From assembly GCA_001662425.1 (NCBI GenBank), contig BDDC01000115.1:43766-107765 (forward strand): a stretch of DNA of 64,000 bases. Reading direction: 5' to 3'. Origin of the DNA: Chlamydomonas sphaeroides. Taxonomy: Eukaryota; Chlorophyta; Chlorophyceae; Chlamydomonadales; Chlamydomonadaceae. The notes beneath the pieces were generated by a model. It was not told the DNA's origin. It did no database searches and saw nothing but the letters and a program-made list of their open reading frames with translations. The position numbers and the translations under genes are program-made. This document shows, one piece after another, positions 10,401 to 22,200 of the stretch (the stretch's first letter is position 1; each line of letters opens with the position of its first letter).

Positions 10401-12726
10401 TGGCGGTGCGCACTGACCGAGATTGCGCTTTTGCTCTATGCCATCCTGTATATAACCTCATAGTCTACCCTGTAACTTTATGATGTGTGAGCCTCAGCCG
10501 CCAATGTGGCGGTTTGGACGTGCCGCTTGGTTGGCAGTGCCTTTCCCGGGTGGAGACCTGCCCGCCCCCGCACCCCGCCCGGGATAGCGGGCCTCAGCCG
10601 ACTGGCTGGGAACGAGCTGCCGGGCCCGGCCCGCGACCCTGACCTGACACATGCCCTGCGCCCCCTTCCCGTCCCCCTCGCCGGGTCTCTTCCTACTCCG
10701 GGTCTCCGGCCCCAGCTGAGCCCCGACGGCTCCCTGCTGGCCACCTGCGCCACCGACGACACCGCCCGCATCACCGCAACCGCCACCTGGGCCCGCACCG
10801 CCTGCCTGCCCTGCCCTGGCCTGCCCCTGTCGCTGGCCTGGTCCCCCGACGGCCGCCTGCTGGCCTGTGGCAACGGGGACAGCAAGCTGCGCGTGTTTGT
10901 GCGCGGCGCCGAGCCCGGCGGCGGCGGTGGGGATGGCGGCGGTGGAGGTGAAGGCGGCGACGGCGGCGGTGATGGTGGCGAGGGCGGCGGGGGAGGATGG
11001 GAGCAGGTCAAGGAGCTGCAGGTACGGCAGAGCCGGACTGGAAGGGAGGAAGGAAGGGCGCTTGGGGACTCTGCAGCGGGGCTCGAGGCAGCTGCGCTCT
11101 GGCCGCCCGTCGCCTAGCGAGGGACGCCGGGGGATCTGCTCCGGGCGGTGCACACGCATGTCGGGTCCGGTGTTCAGGGAGCCCGTCTGCGTGCCCCGGC
11201 CCCGACACCGCCATCATCACCCGCCCTGGCAGGGCCACCGGAGCTGCTTCTGGCAGACCCCCCGCGGAGGGCCACTGCTGCTGGCTGCGGCGTGCCCGGA
11301 CCGCGTCGTACGGCTGTACGATGTGCAGGTACGGCAGGGATTTGCAGCTACGATAGCGGTACGGCATGCAGGGGTTTCGCATGCACCCTGGCCGCGCGCC
11401 CGAGTCAGGCGCAGCGACGTCCACAATTTGCTTCGAGTTGCTGGGCACTGGGCTTTGCTTTCCCATGCCGGGCAATGGACGCTGCGCGCCACCGCAGGAC
11501 GACTGGCGGCCGCTGGCGGCGGAGCTGAGCGGCTTCACCGCACACACCTACGCCCTGGCCTGCAGCCCGGACGGGGCGCTGCTGGCGTGCGGCACGTCGC
11601 AGGGCCTGCTGCGGGTGTTTGGGGCGCAGGACGATAAGGCCGAGCTCTGGAGCCACGACGCACGCAGCGTGAGTTGCGCCGGCCCCCGAAAGTGCGGGGG
11701 TTGGGGCAGGGGCGCACAGGGCTCGACGGGGCCTAGGCAGCATCGGTTGGTGTGGAAGGACGAGCAAGCTTGTCTGCCACCACGCGGGTTGGGCTTGTCA
11801 ATGACACACGGGAGGGGCGCACGGTAGACGGCAGAGCGGGCTAGTGCAGCGGCGGAAAGGCTGGATGCTCGCCGTGCCTCTTGACGTCGCGCCTCAGTGC
11901 CACCCCTCCTTTCGGCCCTGCCTCCGCCCTGCCTCCCGCATGGTCCACGGCAGTGCATCAACTGCCTCGCCTGGATGGGCGGCCACCCCAGCCGCCTGCT
12001 GGCCGCGGCCTGCGACCAACACGTGCGTGGCCCAAACCCAATGCATGGCCGGGGTTGGCGCGCGCGGGCACAGCTACCCCACGGGCGCGGCGCGCAGCGC
12101 CCAGGTCCACAACCCGACCCGCAGGCGAGCAGTTGCCCAACCACCAACCGACCGCCTGCTGCACCCGCCCACATGCTGCTGCCTGGTGCGCGCAGGTGCT
12201 CATCGTCGACGTGGACCGAGGGGCGCGGCTGTCGCTGCTCAAGCGCCACTCCGCGGGGGTCATGGGGCTGGCGCCCTCGCCCGACGGCCGCGTGCTGGTG
12301 TCTTGCTCGCGGGACAAGACCCTCCGCGTGTTCGAGCTGGTGTCAGGACCCCCAGGAGCCCCCGCCCTTGGACCCGGACCTGGCAAGGGCGTCATCGCCG
12401 ATGGCTGCGAGGGCACAGCGGCTCCCGGCCAGGGCCCGCAGCGCGAGGGCCCTGCCGCCGGCGGCAGCGGGGGCGGGCCGCAGGGCGAGGCGGGCGGCGG
12501 CGGTGGGGGCCCCGGGTCCGAGGGCCAGGCTGGAGGCGAGGGCATGGTGTGGCGCGAGGCGGCCGTGTTGGAGCGGCACGAGTCCTGGGTCATGGCCTGC
12601 GCCTACGCGCCCGACGGCTCGGCGGTCTATGCCGCCGGCCACGATGAGCGCGTGTCGCAGCTGCGGCCCGCCGCGTCGCTGCTGGCGCCCTTTCCGGGGC
12701 TGCTGGCGCGTCGTCATGAGGACTAG
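1431..12726 (+). CDS. NLR/STAND receptor: TIR/HET-like, NACHT-type NTPase, 14 WD40 repeats
   Basis: Exons: 1431-1446 (or to 1493; first splice unresolved), 1640-1792, 2119-2223, 2369-2521, 2884-2984, 3247-3334, 3440-3495, 3781-3892, 4421-4428, 4635-4729, 4846-5259, 5498-5578, 5723-5813, 5941-6737, 6956-7314, 7513-7694, 8019-8112, 8272-8381, 8689-9041, 9201-9333, 9566-9828, 10036-10109, 10209-10405, 10716-11021, 11233-11328, 11498-11668, 11954-12022, 12196-12726. This gives about 1,735 aa. Seen: the N-terminus MGCGA fits N-myristoylation (Gly2) plus palmitoylation (Cys3). A TIR/HET-like domain (about 135-296) has YFISHAW, VWIDILAVNQ and RGWCIFEWAH. A P-loop GGAGEGKST lies at about 334-342 and a Walker B VVLLIDALDEAD at about 492-503. 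WD repeats fill about 938-1735. Known: STAND proteins oligomerise on ligand sensing and trigger the N-terminal effector, and fungal HET-E has the same order. Inferred: membrane-anchored sensor of non-self or stress. Introns at 8382 and 9334 are GC-AG. The ligand is unknown. Confidence 0.85.
3503..3562. repeat. TGCTG/CGCTG pentamer microsatellite in intron 7
   Basis: About a dozen tandem copies of GCTGT with GCTGC variants lie directly after the donor at 3496. Intronic and length-variable in principle. Confidence 0.85.
3961..4208. mobile_element. MITE-like element with inverted terminal repeats, in an intron of the NLR-like gene
   Basis: The ends at 3961-3982 and 4183-4208 are imperfect inverted repeats: both begin GTTCCGTAC when read inward and share GACTGCCC. 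The inverted similarity continues inward for about 45 bases, including shared GCTAGC blocks. The interior (about 160 bases) is less GC-rich than the flanks and has no coding potential. Length (248 bp), terminal repeats and intronic location fit a non-autonomous DNA transposon. No clear target-site duplication is visible, so the family is not assigned. Confidence 0.55.
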
Positions 12727-14035
12727 CCGGTCAACGTAGCTTGCGATGTAGCGGAGCGCGCGGTGGCCATGGGACGGGTGATATGAGGGGATGCGGTGCG
12801 TGGCGCGGCGGCGTGGAAGGGGGCACGGCAGCTCGGCATGGCAAGCTGATGACCTGTTATTTTAGAGCCAGAGTAAGGTGCCTGGGACACGCCGTGGCCG
12901 CCGCGAGTGGGACCTCGCCGTGGCTGCTGTTACCGGTAGCACCGGAGCTCGGCATCCCTGTGGTCTCCAACGAGTTGCGCTCTCCTTGCGCACCGTAGCA
13001 GGTTAACTCCTGTTACAGTTTGGTAGAGCACCCAGTGGCTTGACGGCTCGACCGGGCAAAGAGATCCTGGCCTGACCGTGACGTGGGAGGTGGTGGCACC
13101 CACTGCCCAGAGGAGGGGTCGGGCTTGTGCTTAGATTCGCGGGACTCTTACTCCAGGAGGGGGAGAATGTGGCAGCTGAGTAACCGTAAGCTACCACACC
13201 TGCGGACTCTGAGCATCCGAGGATTACCTCTTGCTCCCGCCTGTTACAGCCTTGCGTGCCGTAGGGCGGGGGACCTGGGGCCGCGGCTGCGGGGGTTCGG
13301 CTTCGACTGCTGACTGGCTGCACGGCTAGGGCACTCGCGCCGCCCTGTGCCTGCAGGTAAGCCAGCACCAGGTTGGGCCGCGCCGTGCCATCCTCGTTGG
13401 TAACCAACGCAGGGGGCTGCGCCCGCCCTCGCCCGCAGTCTCTGCACTGCGCAGCAGATTAGGTTTCAGGTGTCCCCAAGCCCCAGCTATTCCGCTTCTT
13501 GGACGCGCCCTGCATCGCGTAGGCCTTCGTCCGGCCCCGGGCCGCGCCGTGCGCCCACGGCCGCGCCTCAATGCCGGTGACCTCCAGGGGAGAGTCTCCC
13601 CTGGTGACCTCCGCTCCGCCCAGCTCCCTTGTACGCAAGCCCCCTAACCCATACCGGAGAGGAGTTCGAAGAAGCGGCCATACCACGCCAATTTCTGGAT
13701 GGGAACTTGCTCGGCCTAGCTGGCCGACCCGCAGAGCGGCGGGACTCCATTCCTGCCTTCCCCAATGCTTTTGGGGTTAGTGCCACGGTGTAGTACAACA
13801 CAGCACCGCCCTCAGCTTGCTGTATCTGGGCGAGCAACATGCGCTATTAGAGCTTAAGCAATTGCTGTTTCGTTTTCGTGTTGTGGTACCAGCACTTAGT
13901 TATCCCTACCTCAGTATCATAGTTACCTGAGCTGTCGGCGTTCAAGCGGACGCCCCGAGACCCGACCGAACGACCCCATGCCATGCGGACTGCTTGCCTT
14001 GATGCGTCGTCGGCGACGATGCGAAGCGGCTCAAC
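12727..14035. other. Intergenic between NLR-like gene and kinase; contains retroelement-like relic
   Basis: No gene of either neighbour is placed here. The segment 12995-13850 carries minus-strand coding-like fragments and repeated TGTAACAGG blocks (separate entry). The remainder, 12727-12990 and 13850-14035, shows nothing assignable. The latter must hold the kinase promoter. Confidence 0.5.
12995..13850 (-). mobile_element. Probable degenerate LTR-retroelement fragment
   Basis: Read on the minus strand, TGTAACAGG occurs at 13248 and again at 13017. The second lies in a 23-base block (13017-12995) that matches 44613-44635 at 22 of 23 positions. LTRs typically start with TG. Upstream on the same strand (13850-13250) are broken, coding-like stretches such as TNEDGTARPNLVLAYLQAQG, interrupted by stops and frame changes. 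No reverse transcriptase or integrase motif could be recognised, so the class is inferred from the end motif only. Confidence 0.3.
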
Positions 14036-17000
14036 ATGAAGAAGAAGCGCGAAGACCTCGTTATGGCGATGGCGCTCAGGCGAGTTGCAACATGCATCGT
14101 GGACGCTGCGAACCTGACATCTTGCAACTCAGGAGACAGCCAAAGCGCACCGCGAGCGTCGGCTGCGGAAGCTGTTGCTTGTACCTTCAAGAGAACGCGC
14201 AACCTGCAACCCGCCATATCGCTGCAGAATGCGCTTGACGGCAGCCGTGCGTGGCAGGTACAGGGCGTCCAGGCAGATGCAACTAACGCGACTGCTGCAT
14301 CCTGGTCGGCGCACATTGCTGCAACACTGCAGCACGTCGAAGAAGCCCTAAATACTCAAGAAAGCACCTTCCAGCTGCAGCGATGCTGGTGAGTCGGCAA
14401 CCTCGGGGGGGGGGCAGCCGAATGCGGCGGAGCAGGTTTTGAGCGCTTCACCAGGTTTTGTCACACCCGGGCTCTCGACGACAGAGTGTTGTCCCTGCTA
14501 CATATCACTGCATGCCTGGTCTTGCTGCAGGCTGCTGTATGCTGACGCTTCAGCGAAAACCCTGACGGTTTGGGGTGAGGCGCCCGAGCGCAATCAAGGC
14601 GCAACGCCGGCAACCATTCCGCTGGGAAAGGTGCTGCCCCAGCCCTGGAACATAGCTCTAAAGCGCAGCTCCTTGGCGAATCCCGAGCAACCTCCGTCGA
14701 CGCTCAGTGCGCTGCGCTGGCGGCTGCACCCTGCCAGCACCACGGACATGACCAGCCGTCGCAACGGCGGGGCCCCTTCCCCGCCGGTCGCCTGGGCTGC
14801 TGCCTGCAGCACCCTGCTGCCTGGCGCCGCCGCTGCGTCCCTCTGCACGCACACCGCGGTCCTGCTGCCACTGGTGCTGTCCGGCGAGCTGGCGGGGGCG
14901 CTGCTGATGCACGTCAGCGACCGCGGCGGCGGCGGCAGCGCGCCTTGGAAGGACGACCGCCTCCTCATGCGGCTGGCGGCCGAGGTGGCGCAGCACGGTT
15001 TGGGGCCTAACCTGTACGCCCTGCGCAAGGTACGGCGTCGCTCTGGCTGTGCATCCAGCCTACGGCAGGGATGTCCGGCAAGAGGCCGTGATGCTGCGAC
15101 GTAGGCATGCGGGTGTGCGGTTTTGGACGGGGCCCTGCGCCCCGCCTCACGTGGCCCCTGCCCCTGCCTGGCGATGCGAGGCTTTCTCCCAACTCCCTTG
15201 CTCGCTGCCCCTCTCGTGTGCGCAGCAGCGGCTCCAGTGCCTTGTGGCGGCCTGCCTCAGCCCAGAGCCGGGCCCGCAAGGGCAGACGTCGCCCCAGCCT
15301 TCGGCTCCACTGCCAGCAGCGGGCGGCGCCACGGCAGCAGCGCCGCCGCTGCTGCGGCGGCGGGCCGCACCCTTGCCGTCGGCGCCGCAGCCGTACCTGC
15401 TCTGCCCCTCGCTGCCGTGCGACGCGCCGCCGCAGCTGCTGCCATGGGACACTCCGCCGCGCAAGGCGGCGCGCGCGCCCCAGCCCTCTCCGGTGGCCGT
15501 AGCCGAGGCGCCCTCACCGCTGGCTGCATGCAGCTCCCCCGACAGCGGCGGCCGCCGCAGCGGTAGCGGCGACGGCGGCAGCTTGGCCTGTCTCAGCACG
15601 GCGGCGGGCGTGGGTGGCGGCGCGCCCTCGTTGCCGCCGCCCATCTGCTCCGTCCCGAGCCTTATGATGGACAGCCTAGGGACCCCCTGCGAGCTCGCGC
15701 CCGCGCCCGCGGACCTCGCCCAGGCAGTCACGCCACCCCGATGTTCGGCATCGGAGGGGCTTCAGCGCTCGGGGTCGCTGCCGACAGTGCACGCGGGCGG
15801 CGGCGACCGGCCGCCGCTGCCGCCCGGGCCGTGTGCCGGCAGCGCTACCGCATCGGCCAGCTGTTCGACCGCTGGCGGGCGCATCGCGGCCGCCCTCGCG
15901 GCCGACGCCGCCAGCACGCCCCGCACGGCTGGCAGCAGCACCTCTGCCTGGGGCCCTAGCTGCAGCAGCTGCGGCGCCGACCTCGGCTCCCCCGGGACCA
16001 CCAGCCCGGCGCCCCACAGCGCCGCGCACGGCAGCGGCTGGCATGCACGCAGCAGGAGCCCGGCGGTGGCCTCGGCCGCCGTGGGCCGGCTGCTTGGCGC
16101 GCTGGGCGCACACGGGGCCATCGCCATCAGCACGGACCTCGTCGCGCCTGCCAGGTCCGTACGTGTGCCGTACCGGTCGGTGCGGTGGACGAGAGCAGGG
16201 GGCCCGCTGGTGCGCGCTTGCCACCTTGCCTCAGCTCCAGCGCGCGTGTCACTTCTGCATCCGTGGCCCATGCTGCGCATGTGCGGTGCGCTCATGGCAC
16301 CTGATATCCGCTTGCTCGGCGCCCATCTCATGCTCCCAAGCCCCATGCCCCGTGCCCCTCCCTGACCGCAGCCCGCACGCGGAGGACGACCTGTCGGCGC
16401 TGCGGCTGCTGCGGGTGCTGGGCGCTGGCTGCGACAGCACCGTCTACCTGGGCCGCATGTGGGTCCATCGGGTGCCTGGCTGGGAGGCGCGCGGGGGCTT
16501 CACGGCACGCGCATTGCCGACGACACAACCCCGCACCTCAGCTCCTTGCTCCCTCGCTCGTCACTGCCGACGCCGTTGTGCTCCTCGTTCCCCATGCGCC
16601 CTACCTGCCGCGACGCCCCGCCGCCCCACAGGCACGGCCTGCCCGTGGCCGTCAAGCTGCTCCACCCCGCCAGCGCCAGCGGGCGGCAGCAGGGGGCTGG
16701 CGGCGCTGACAGCGGCAAGCGTCCGGACGATGAGCGGTGCGCCCCCGCCCCCGCCGCTGGCGGCCTGCGCGAGCTGTCCTTCCTGGCAGCCCTCAACCAC
16801 CCGCACCTGGTGCAGGTGTGTCTTGGGATTGGGGGAGGGGCCGCTGGGGATGAGAGGGGGAACAGCGTGTGTATTTTGGGACTGGGGGAAGCTGGGCATG
16901 CTGGCCTCACACCCGCACCTGGTGCAGCTGGGTCGCCGGGTCGCTGGGCTTATGCGAGACGCGTGAGGCGGGCAGCTCTACCGACTGAGGTCCTCGGATG

Positions 17001-19230
17001 GGCGGCGCTGGGCTAAGCTCTTGGTGTGGGCGGACCGCGATCGTACACCAAGCCATGGATACGGCCTGGGCTGCCCCCACGTACGCATCCATTCCCATGC
17101 GCGCAGGTGTACGGCTACCATGCCACCGTGCGCCTGGTGGTGCCGGCGGGCGGAGCAGGAGGCAGCAGGCGCTCTGCCGCTGCGAGGCTGCTGCTGCCTG
17201 GGGCGAAGCGCGCGTCTGCAGAGCTGCCGCGGCTCGAGGCGCTGCCCCCAGCCACCGACTCGCGGGCCAGCGTGCCGGGTGAGCCACAGCCGCCGTGCCA
17301 GCCGTGCCAACCGTACTACCGGTAGCTGCTACGTGCGTCCCACGTCGTCCTGCTATCCTCATGGCCCCAGCCTTCCTCCGCATGCTGGTCCGATTGGGTG
17401 CAACGCAACCCTGCCGCGGGCCCCACCCCCATCCCCGGTCTCAACCCCCCGCAGGCGGCAGCCACTTGGTGTTGATCATGGAGGTGGGTGGTCGGGTGGC
17501 AGGCCTGCCGCCTTCACCTGCTGCTCACGTGTGACTCATGCGGCGCATCGGCACATCAACCAACTATGCTGTTGCTCTTGCGGACCCAGAGGCCCGGCTA
17601 CGTCCCTCGCTAACGACCGCTACTCCGCCCCCGGGTCCTGCTCCGCAGCACTGCGACCTGGGCTCCCTGGCGGACGCGATAGACAGCGGCCTCTTCCGCG
17701 CCATGGTCTCGAAAGCGGCCAACACAGCAGTGGCGGCAGCGGCGCAAGACGCCTCGGGCGGCTGCAGGTCCCTCAACAGGGGCGCTGCTGGCGGCCTACC
17801 CAGCCCCCAAGCGGCGACGGCTGTGAGGGCGCTGAGGGATTCCTCCCACCTGACCCTGCTCGAGGTGGCCCTGGCGCTGAGGCAGCTTCACGCCCGGGGC
17901 CTGGTGCACTGCGACGTGAGCTGCTGGGGCAGATGGGGGGCGCAGGCGCGTTGTGGGCGATTTGCATGGCAATCTTGTTGGCCCACGCCAAGCCCGGCAG
18001 AGCACGGCACGTATTGCAACGGAGGGGTGTACCGAGCCCCCATCCCCGCGGTCGCGCAGGTCAAGCCCGCAAACGTGCTCCTCAAGTCGGCTCCGGGAGA
18101 CCCCCGGGGCTTCACCGCCAAGCTAGCGGTGAGTGCTGGGGCATTGGCGCAGTGGTCATTGCCGCGAGAGCGGGTCTGAGTGGTCCTGCCGCTTTGCTTG
18201 CTCTCCACGTGTGACGCGAGCGCGCGTCCATGCCCACCGGCCGGCATGGCGGCTGCGCATGCTCCCGCAGCGCACGCCCGAGCCCGCGTGACCTTTCTCC
18301 ATGTGCGGTGCGGTGCTGGCCCCGAGTGTGCGACCGCAAATGGGCTGTGTCGGGAGCACCCCGCCAGGCTGGCGCTTGGTACCGCATGGGGAACGGCGCA
18401 CTCGCCCACGAATTGCCTGCCGCCGGCTGCAGGACTATGGCTACATCACGCGGGCGGCGGCGGGCGCAGCCAGCCGCGACGGCAGCGCGTCTGTGGGCCC
18501 CAGCGGCGTGCTGAGCTTCCTGGACGGCACGGACCCGGGCGAGCTGCACCGAGCGCCGGGCGGCACTGTCACGCACCTCGCCCCCGAGGCCTTCGTCGCG
18601 GCCGCAGCAGGTCAGACCCCTGCTCCTGCACTGCTCCTTCGCTCGTCGCCGCGTGCTGCATCGCTCGCAAGGCCCTGCCCGCCGCCGCGGCGGCCTGCTC
18701 CTCCCCACCGCATGCACGCCCCCTTCACCACGCGCCCCGCTCGATCCGCCTGCTGCGTGCCCTGCTCCAGCAGACGACGAGAGCGCGGCGCCCAGCCGTG
18801 ATATGTACGCGTACGGCATCCTCATGTGGGAGCTCTTCACCGGCCTGGCCCCCTACGCGGAGGAGGCGGCCGCCGACTTCCAGGTGCGCAGTGAGCCATG
18901 CCGGCTGCCGCGCACGCACCGCCCGGGCCGCCATCACGCCGCCACCACAGGCCTGCCGCGCACACCATCCTACCGTCTACCGGCGCGCTCTTGCGCCTCC
19001 ACGCCGCCGTGCCCACGTTCACACGCGATCCCGCCCATCTCCTCTGCATGCAGGCGCTCGCACCAAAGGTGGTGCTGCGTGGCCTGCGCCCGCCCTGGCC
19101 GGCCCACACGCCCGCCGCCTACCGCGCCCTGGCGTGCGCCTGCTGGCAGGCGGACCCGGGCCGTCGGCCTAGCGCACGAGACGTGGTGCAGCAGCTGCAG
19201 CGCCTGGTGACCGGAACAACGGACGCGTAG
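14036..19230 (+). CDS. Non-RD Ser/Thr (TKL-like) protein kinase with GAF-like N-terminus
   Basis: Exons: 14036-14388, 14531-15029, 15226-16154, 16372-16458, 16632-16815, 17107-17278, 17455-17483, 17649-17915, 18060-18128, 18433-18610, 18774-18883, 19054-19230. All phases close to give 1,017 aa. The first ATG after an in-frame stop is at 14036. Kinase domain about 601-1010: Gly loop GAGCDSTV (611-618), VAVK Lys631, catalytic loop HCDVKPAN (838-845), DYG in place of DFG (864-866), APE (913-915), Asp932 of helix F, and RPS near the end. Cys839 replaces the Arg of HRD, making it a non-RD kinase. Residues 1-284 resemble a GAF sensor (exon 2 ends in a PLVLSGELAGALLMHV-type strand), but this is weaker. 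A Pro/Ser/Ala-rich linker of about 310 aa joins them. Cytosolic; substrate unknown. It lies 1.3 kb downstream of the NLR-like gene on the same strand. Confidence 0.8.
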
Positions 19231-22200
19231 AGAACGGATGCATTCGCGAGCTGCTGCTCTTGGCTTACGTGGCGTACGAGGCGCCAGGCAGGTTGCTGTG
19301 TTTACCAGGTTTCTTCATGCGGCGGCGGCGGCGACTCGTGCTGCGCCGTGCTGCGGTGCTGGGCGACTGGTGCACGGTCCTCGGGCAGCACGGAGCTGCG
19401 CCGTCGCGGCGCCGCACGCAGACGCAAGGCATGTCGGCCGTCGGATGCTGGCAAGCCGCGAACATGGACGCCGTGCGTGTCCGCCGCTTCCTTCTTATGA
19501 GATGTCTGGCTCTCAATGAATCCCTGGCGGGCGATACGGCCTGCCCCCCGCATCGTGGGCTGCTGCTTTGCGTCGGATTGGCCGGGCAGCGGCTGGCGAT
19601 GGGGTTCGCCTGCTCGTAACCCTGTTGACGTCGTACGTGGGCAGTTCAATTGTGGTGACCATGTGGCGGTGGTGTGATAAACTCGTAGGACACGTGGCCT
19701 ATTCATGCGCGCTAGCTGTGGTAAGCTGGACTTTCTCGATTCATAAGTTGCGACCGACTCGTGCCGAGCTGTTCGGCTGGCATACCAATATGGTTACCCA
19801 TGACGTGCACGGACGGGGCAAGGTTGCTCTGGTTTCGATGTTCGTGGCTGGGTCCGAACCCCCAAACAGCGAGCACCCGCTGTGCACCGTCATTGGGCAT
19901 TGGGCATGGGGGCCGTGTGGGCCCCAGGCTGCGGGGGGACGCGTGCGGCCGGCGGTCAGACGATGTAGAGCAGGCAGCTAGCCTAGCACCCGAGGTAGAA
20001 GGCGCAGGCAGGTAGGGCTGTGGGATAAGGAGGGTTTGACTGACAGCGGACTTACCCTGCTCGACCCAGGGGCATTCGGGGCCCGACTCGAGGTGCGCTA
20101 GGGGGCCGCCGTGGCCCGGATGGCGCCATGTCCCAGGTGGCGGCGTGCCCCCATTCGCTAGCTAGCTGGCTTTCAGCAGGTGTAGCTCGAGATGGTGCTG
20201 GATGGGGTCAGGTGTCAGGAGCGGGCTCAGGCTCGGTAGGCGTGCCGCTGCGTATGGGCGGACGATGCCATGCGGCGAGTGGGGCGAGGACCGAGACGTG
20301 GACGGAGGGGTGGTGTCCATTGCGTATGGCGGGTTGCGCAGATCGGAAGGTGCCTATAGGGGCACGAGCCGTTCGACTCGGGCGCCAAGGCAGCCCAAGT
20401 ACGAAATAGCCACTTGGTGCAGACCGTTGGGTATGGGCTTGTTCGCCAGTGTAGTTGCGGTCAAGTGGATATGCCTTGTCCGTGTGTCAAGGTGCCGTGG
20501 GCGCATGCGGAGGCCAATGCGTGGGCGGCGCGGTAGCCAAAGTGCAGTGGGAGTAGACCTTCGCGGAAGGGCAGCTGGAGCGGCTGGGCAAGCTGCGGTG
20601 GCAGAGGGGGCTGTGCGTGAGCTGGAGCAGGCAGCAGGGAGAGACCTGCTTGGCGGGGGGTTGACGGGTCTGGTGTTCATGCGGCGCAGTAGCGTGACGA
20701 CGGGATGGGTGCTTCTTGCAGCCCTCCGCGTGCTGTTGCGGCTGTACCCTTGGCGTGGCCTCTGGTAGCTGCTGCAAGGTGTTAGACTGCAGGGCAGCAG
20801 GGGTGCTGCAGCGCGCTGCATGCCGTTGCGGGCTGTACGTGGACTGCGCCCCTGTGGCGTAAAGACGAAGCCACCTCGGCGATTCAATAACGTGTGAACC
20901 CACACTTACAAATAGCCCCATCCGGAGGGGACAAGGGCCGAAGCCCCCACCCCTTCGTCTGGGGCCCTCCGGCCGGCCCCCGACCATCGGCGCTTGATCA
21001 GGTAGGCGTTGGAACGCAGGCGCCCACCAGCCACCATACTGTCAAGCAGCGCCATACGTGCCGTACTTGTCTGGGACGCGACCCCTGGCCCCTTCACCCG
21101 GTCATGGCCGGGACGCACTTGCTTGCAAAGCAACGGCGGGCACCCCGCCCTCCTGCGCCCACCGGCCTCGCGCTAGCACAAGCGTACGGCTTAGCCATTG
21201 CACCGGCAGCCGCCCGGCCAGCCAGGCACGGCCAGGAGGAGCATACAACAAATCCACCACCAACCCACCAACGGGGCGGGGCTACCAACCGCAGCAAAGC
21301 GACACGTTTAAAGGCCCGCGCTGTCGCCATAATCGCCAATCAGCCAGCCGCGCAGCCAGCAGCCGATCCAGGGCCCGCCAACTAAGCACCCAGGACCACC
21401 ACCCATCCGATGGCCCCCGCCCCGGCCCGTGCCTTGACCCGGGCCCACCGCGGCGTCGCTGATTTTGGCGGTCGACGACGGCGCTTGGCGACCCAAAGTG
21501 CCACCAGCGCACTCCCGACTCGGCCACCACGGCCGGCGCTGGTGGCGCCACCAACGGCCCTGGAGCAAACCCCCGGTGCTTGAGCGCGCGTGTTCGCCGC
21601 TCCTGCTGCCGCCCCGTATCGCCCCAGCCACTGTGGCCACTGTCGCCGCACCCTCAGCCCACAGCAGTCAACCGCAGGTGGCCGCGCATACGCATGTGAG
21701 CCGCGAACACGCCGCGCCAGCGCCACCGCCGGCCGGCGCTGGGCGCAGCTGGCGCGACATCCGCGCATGGCTACTGCCCGGGCTGGCTACTCAGGGCTGG
21801 CGGCCCAGGGCTGGCTGTGCAGCAGGCGGGGCCTCGAGCAGGCCGGGCGGCCCAGGGCTGGCTCTGGACAGCGCCGCCAGGTGTGCTGCGGCCGCCGTGG
21901 CCGGGCAGGCAGCGGGGCTGGCAGCTGGGAGCGGGACCTCAGCTGTTTGCGGCGTGACAGGCGCTGCAGAGGCGCCGCATGGGCGTGGCCTGGCGCCGGC
22001 TGCATCGCGGCACCTCACCGCACGCGGCGGCGCGGGCGGGCGTGTCCGCCGCCGGGTGGCGACGGATCCCTGGAGTCTGTCCGGCGTGGGGCTAGCGACG
22101 CAGGCCCTCGACGACCCCGCCCGGAGAGCTGCCGAGCTCCTGAGAGCTGCGTGTCTCAGGTGGCACCGCCGGCTTCGCCCAGGCGTGCTCTAGCGAGGGC

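Noticed and set aside
21465..22193. Plus-strand open frame of 242 codons between kinase and KTI12
   Set aside because: Begins at a non-unique ATG, has Trp/Arg/Ala-rich composition, no motif and no splice partners.
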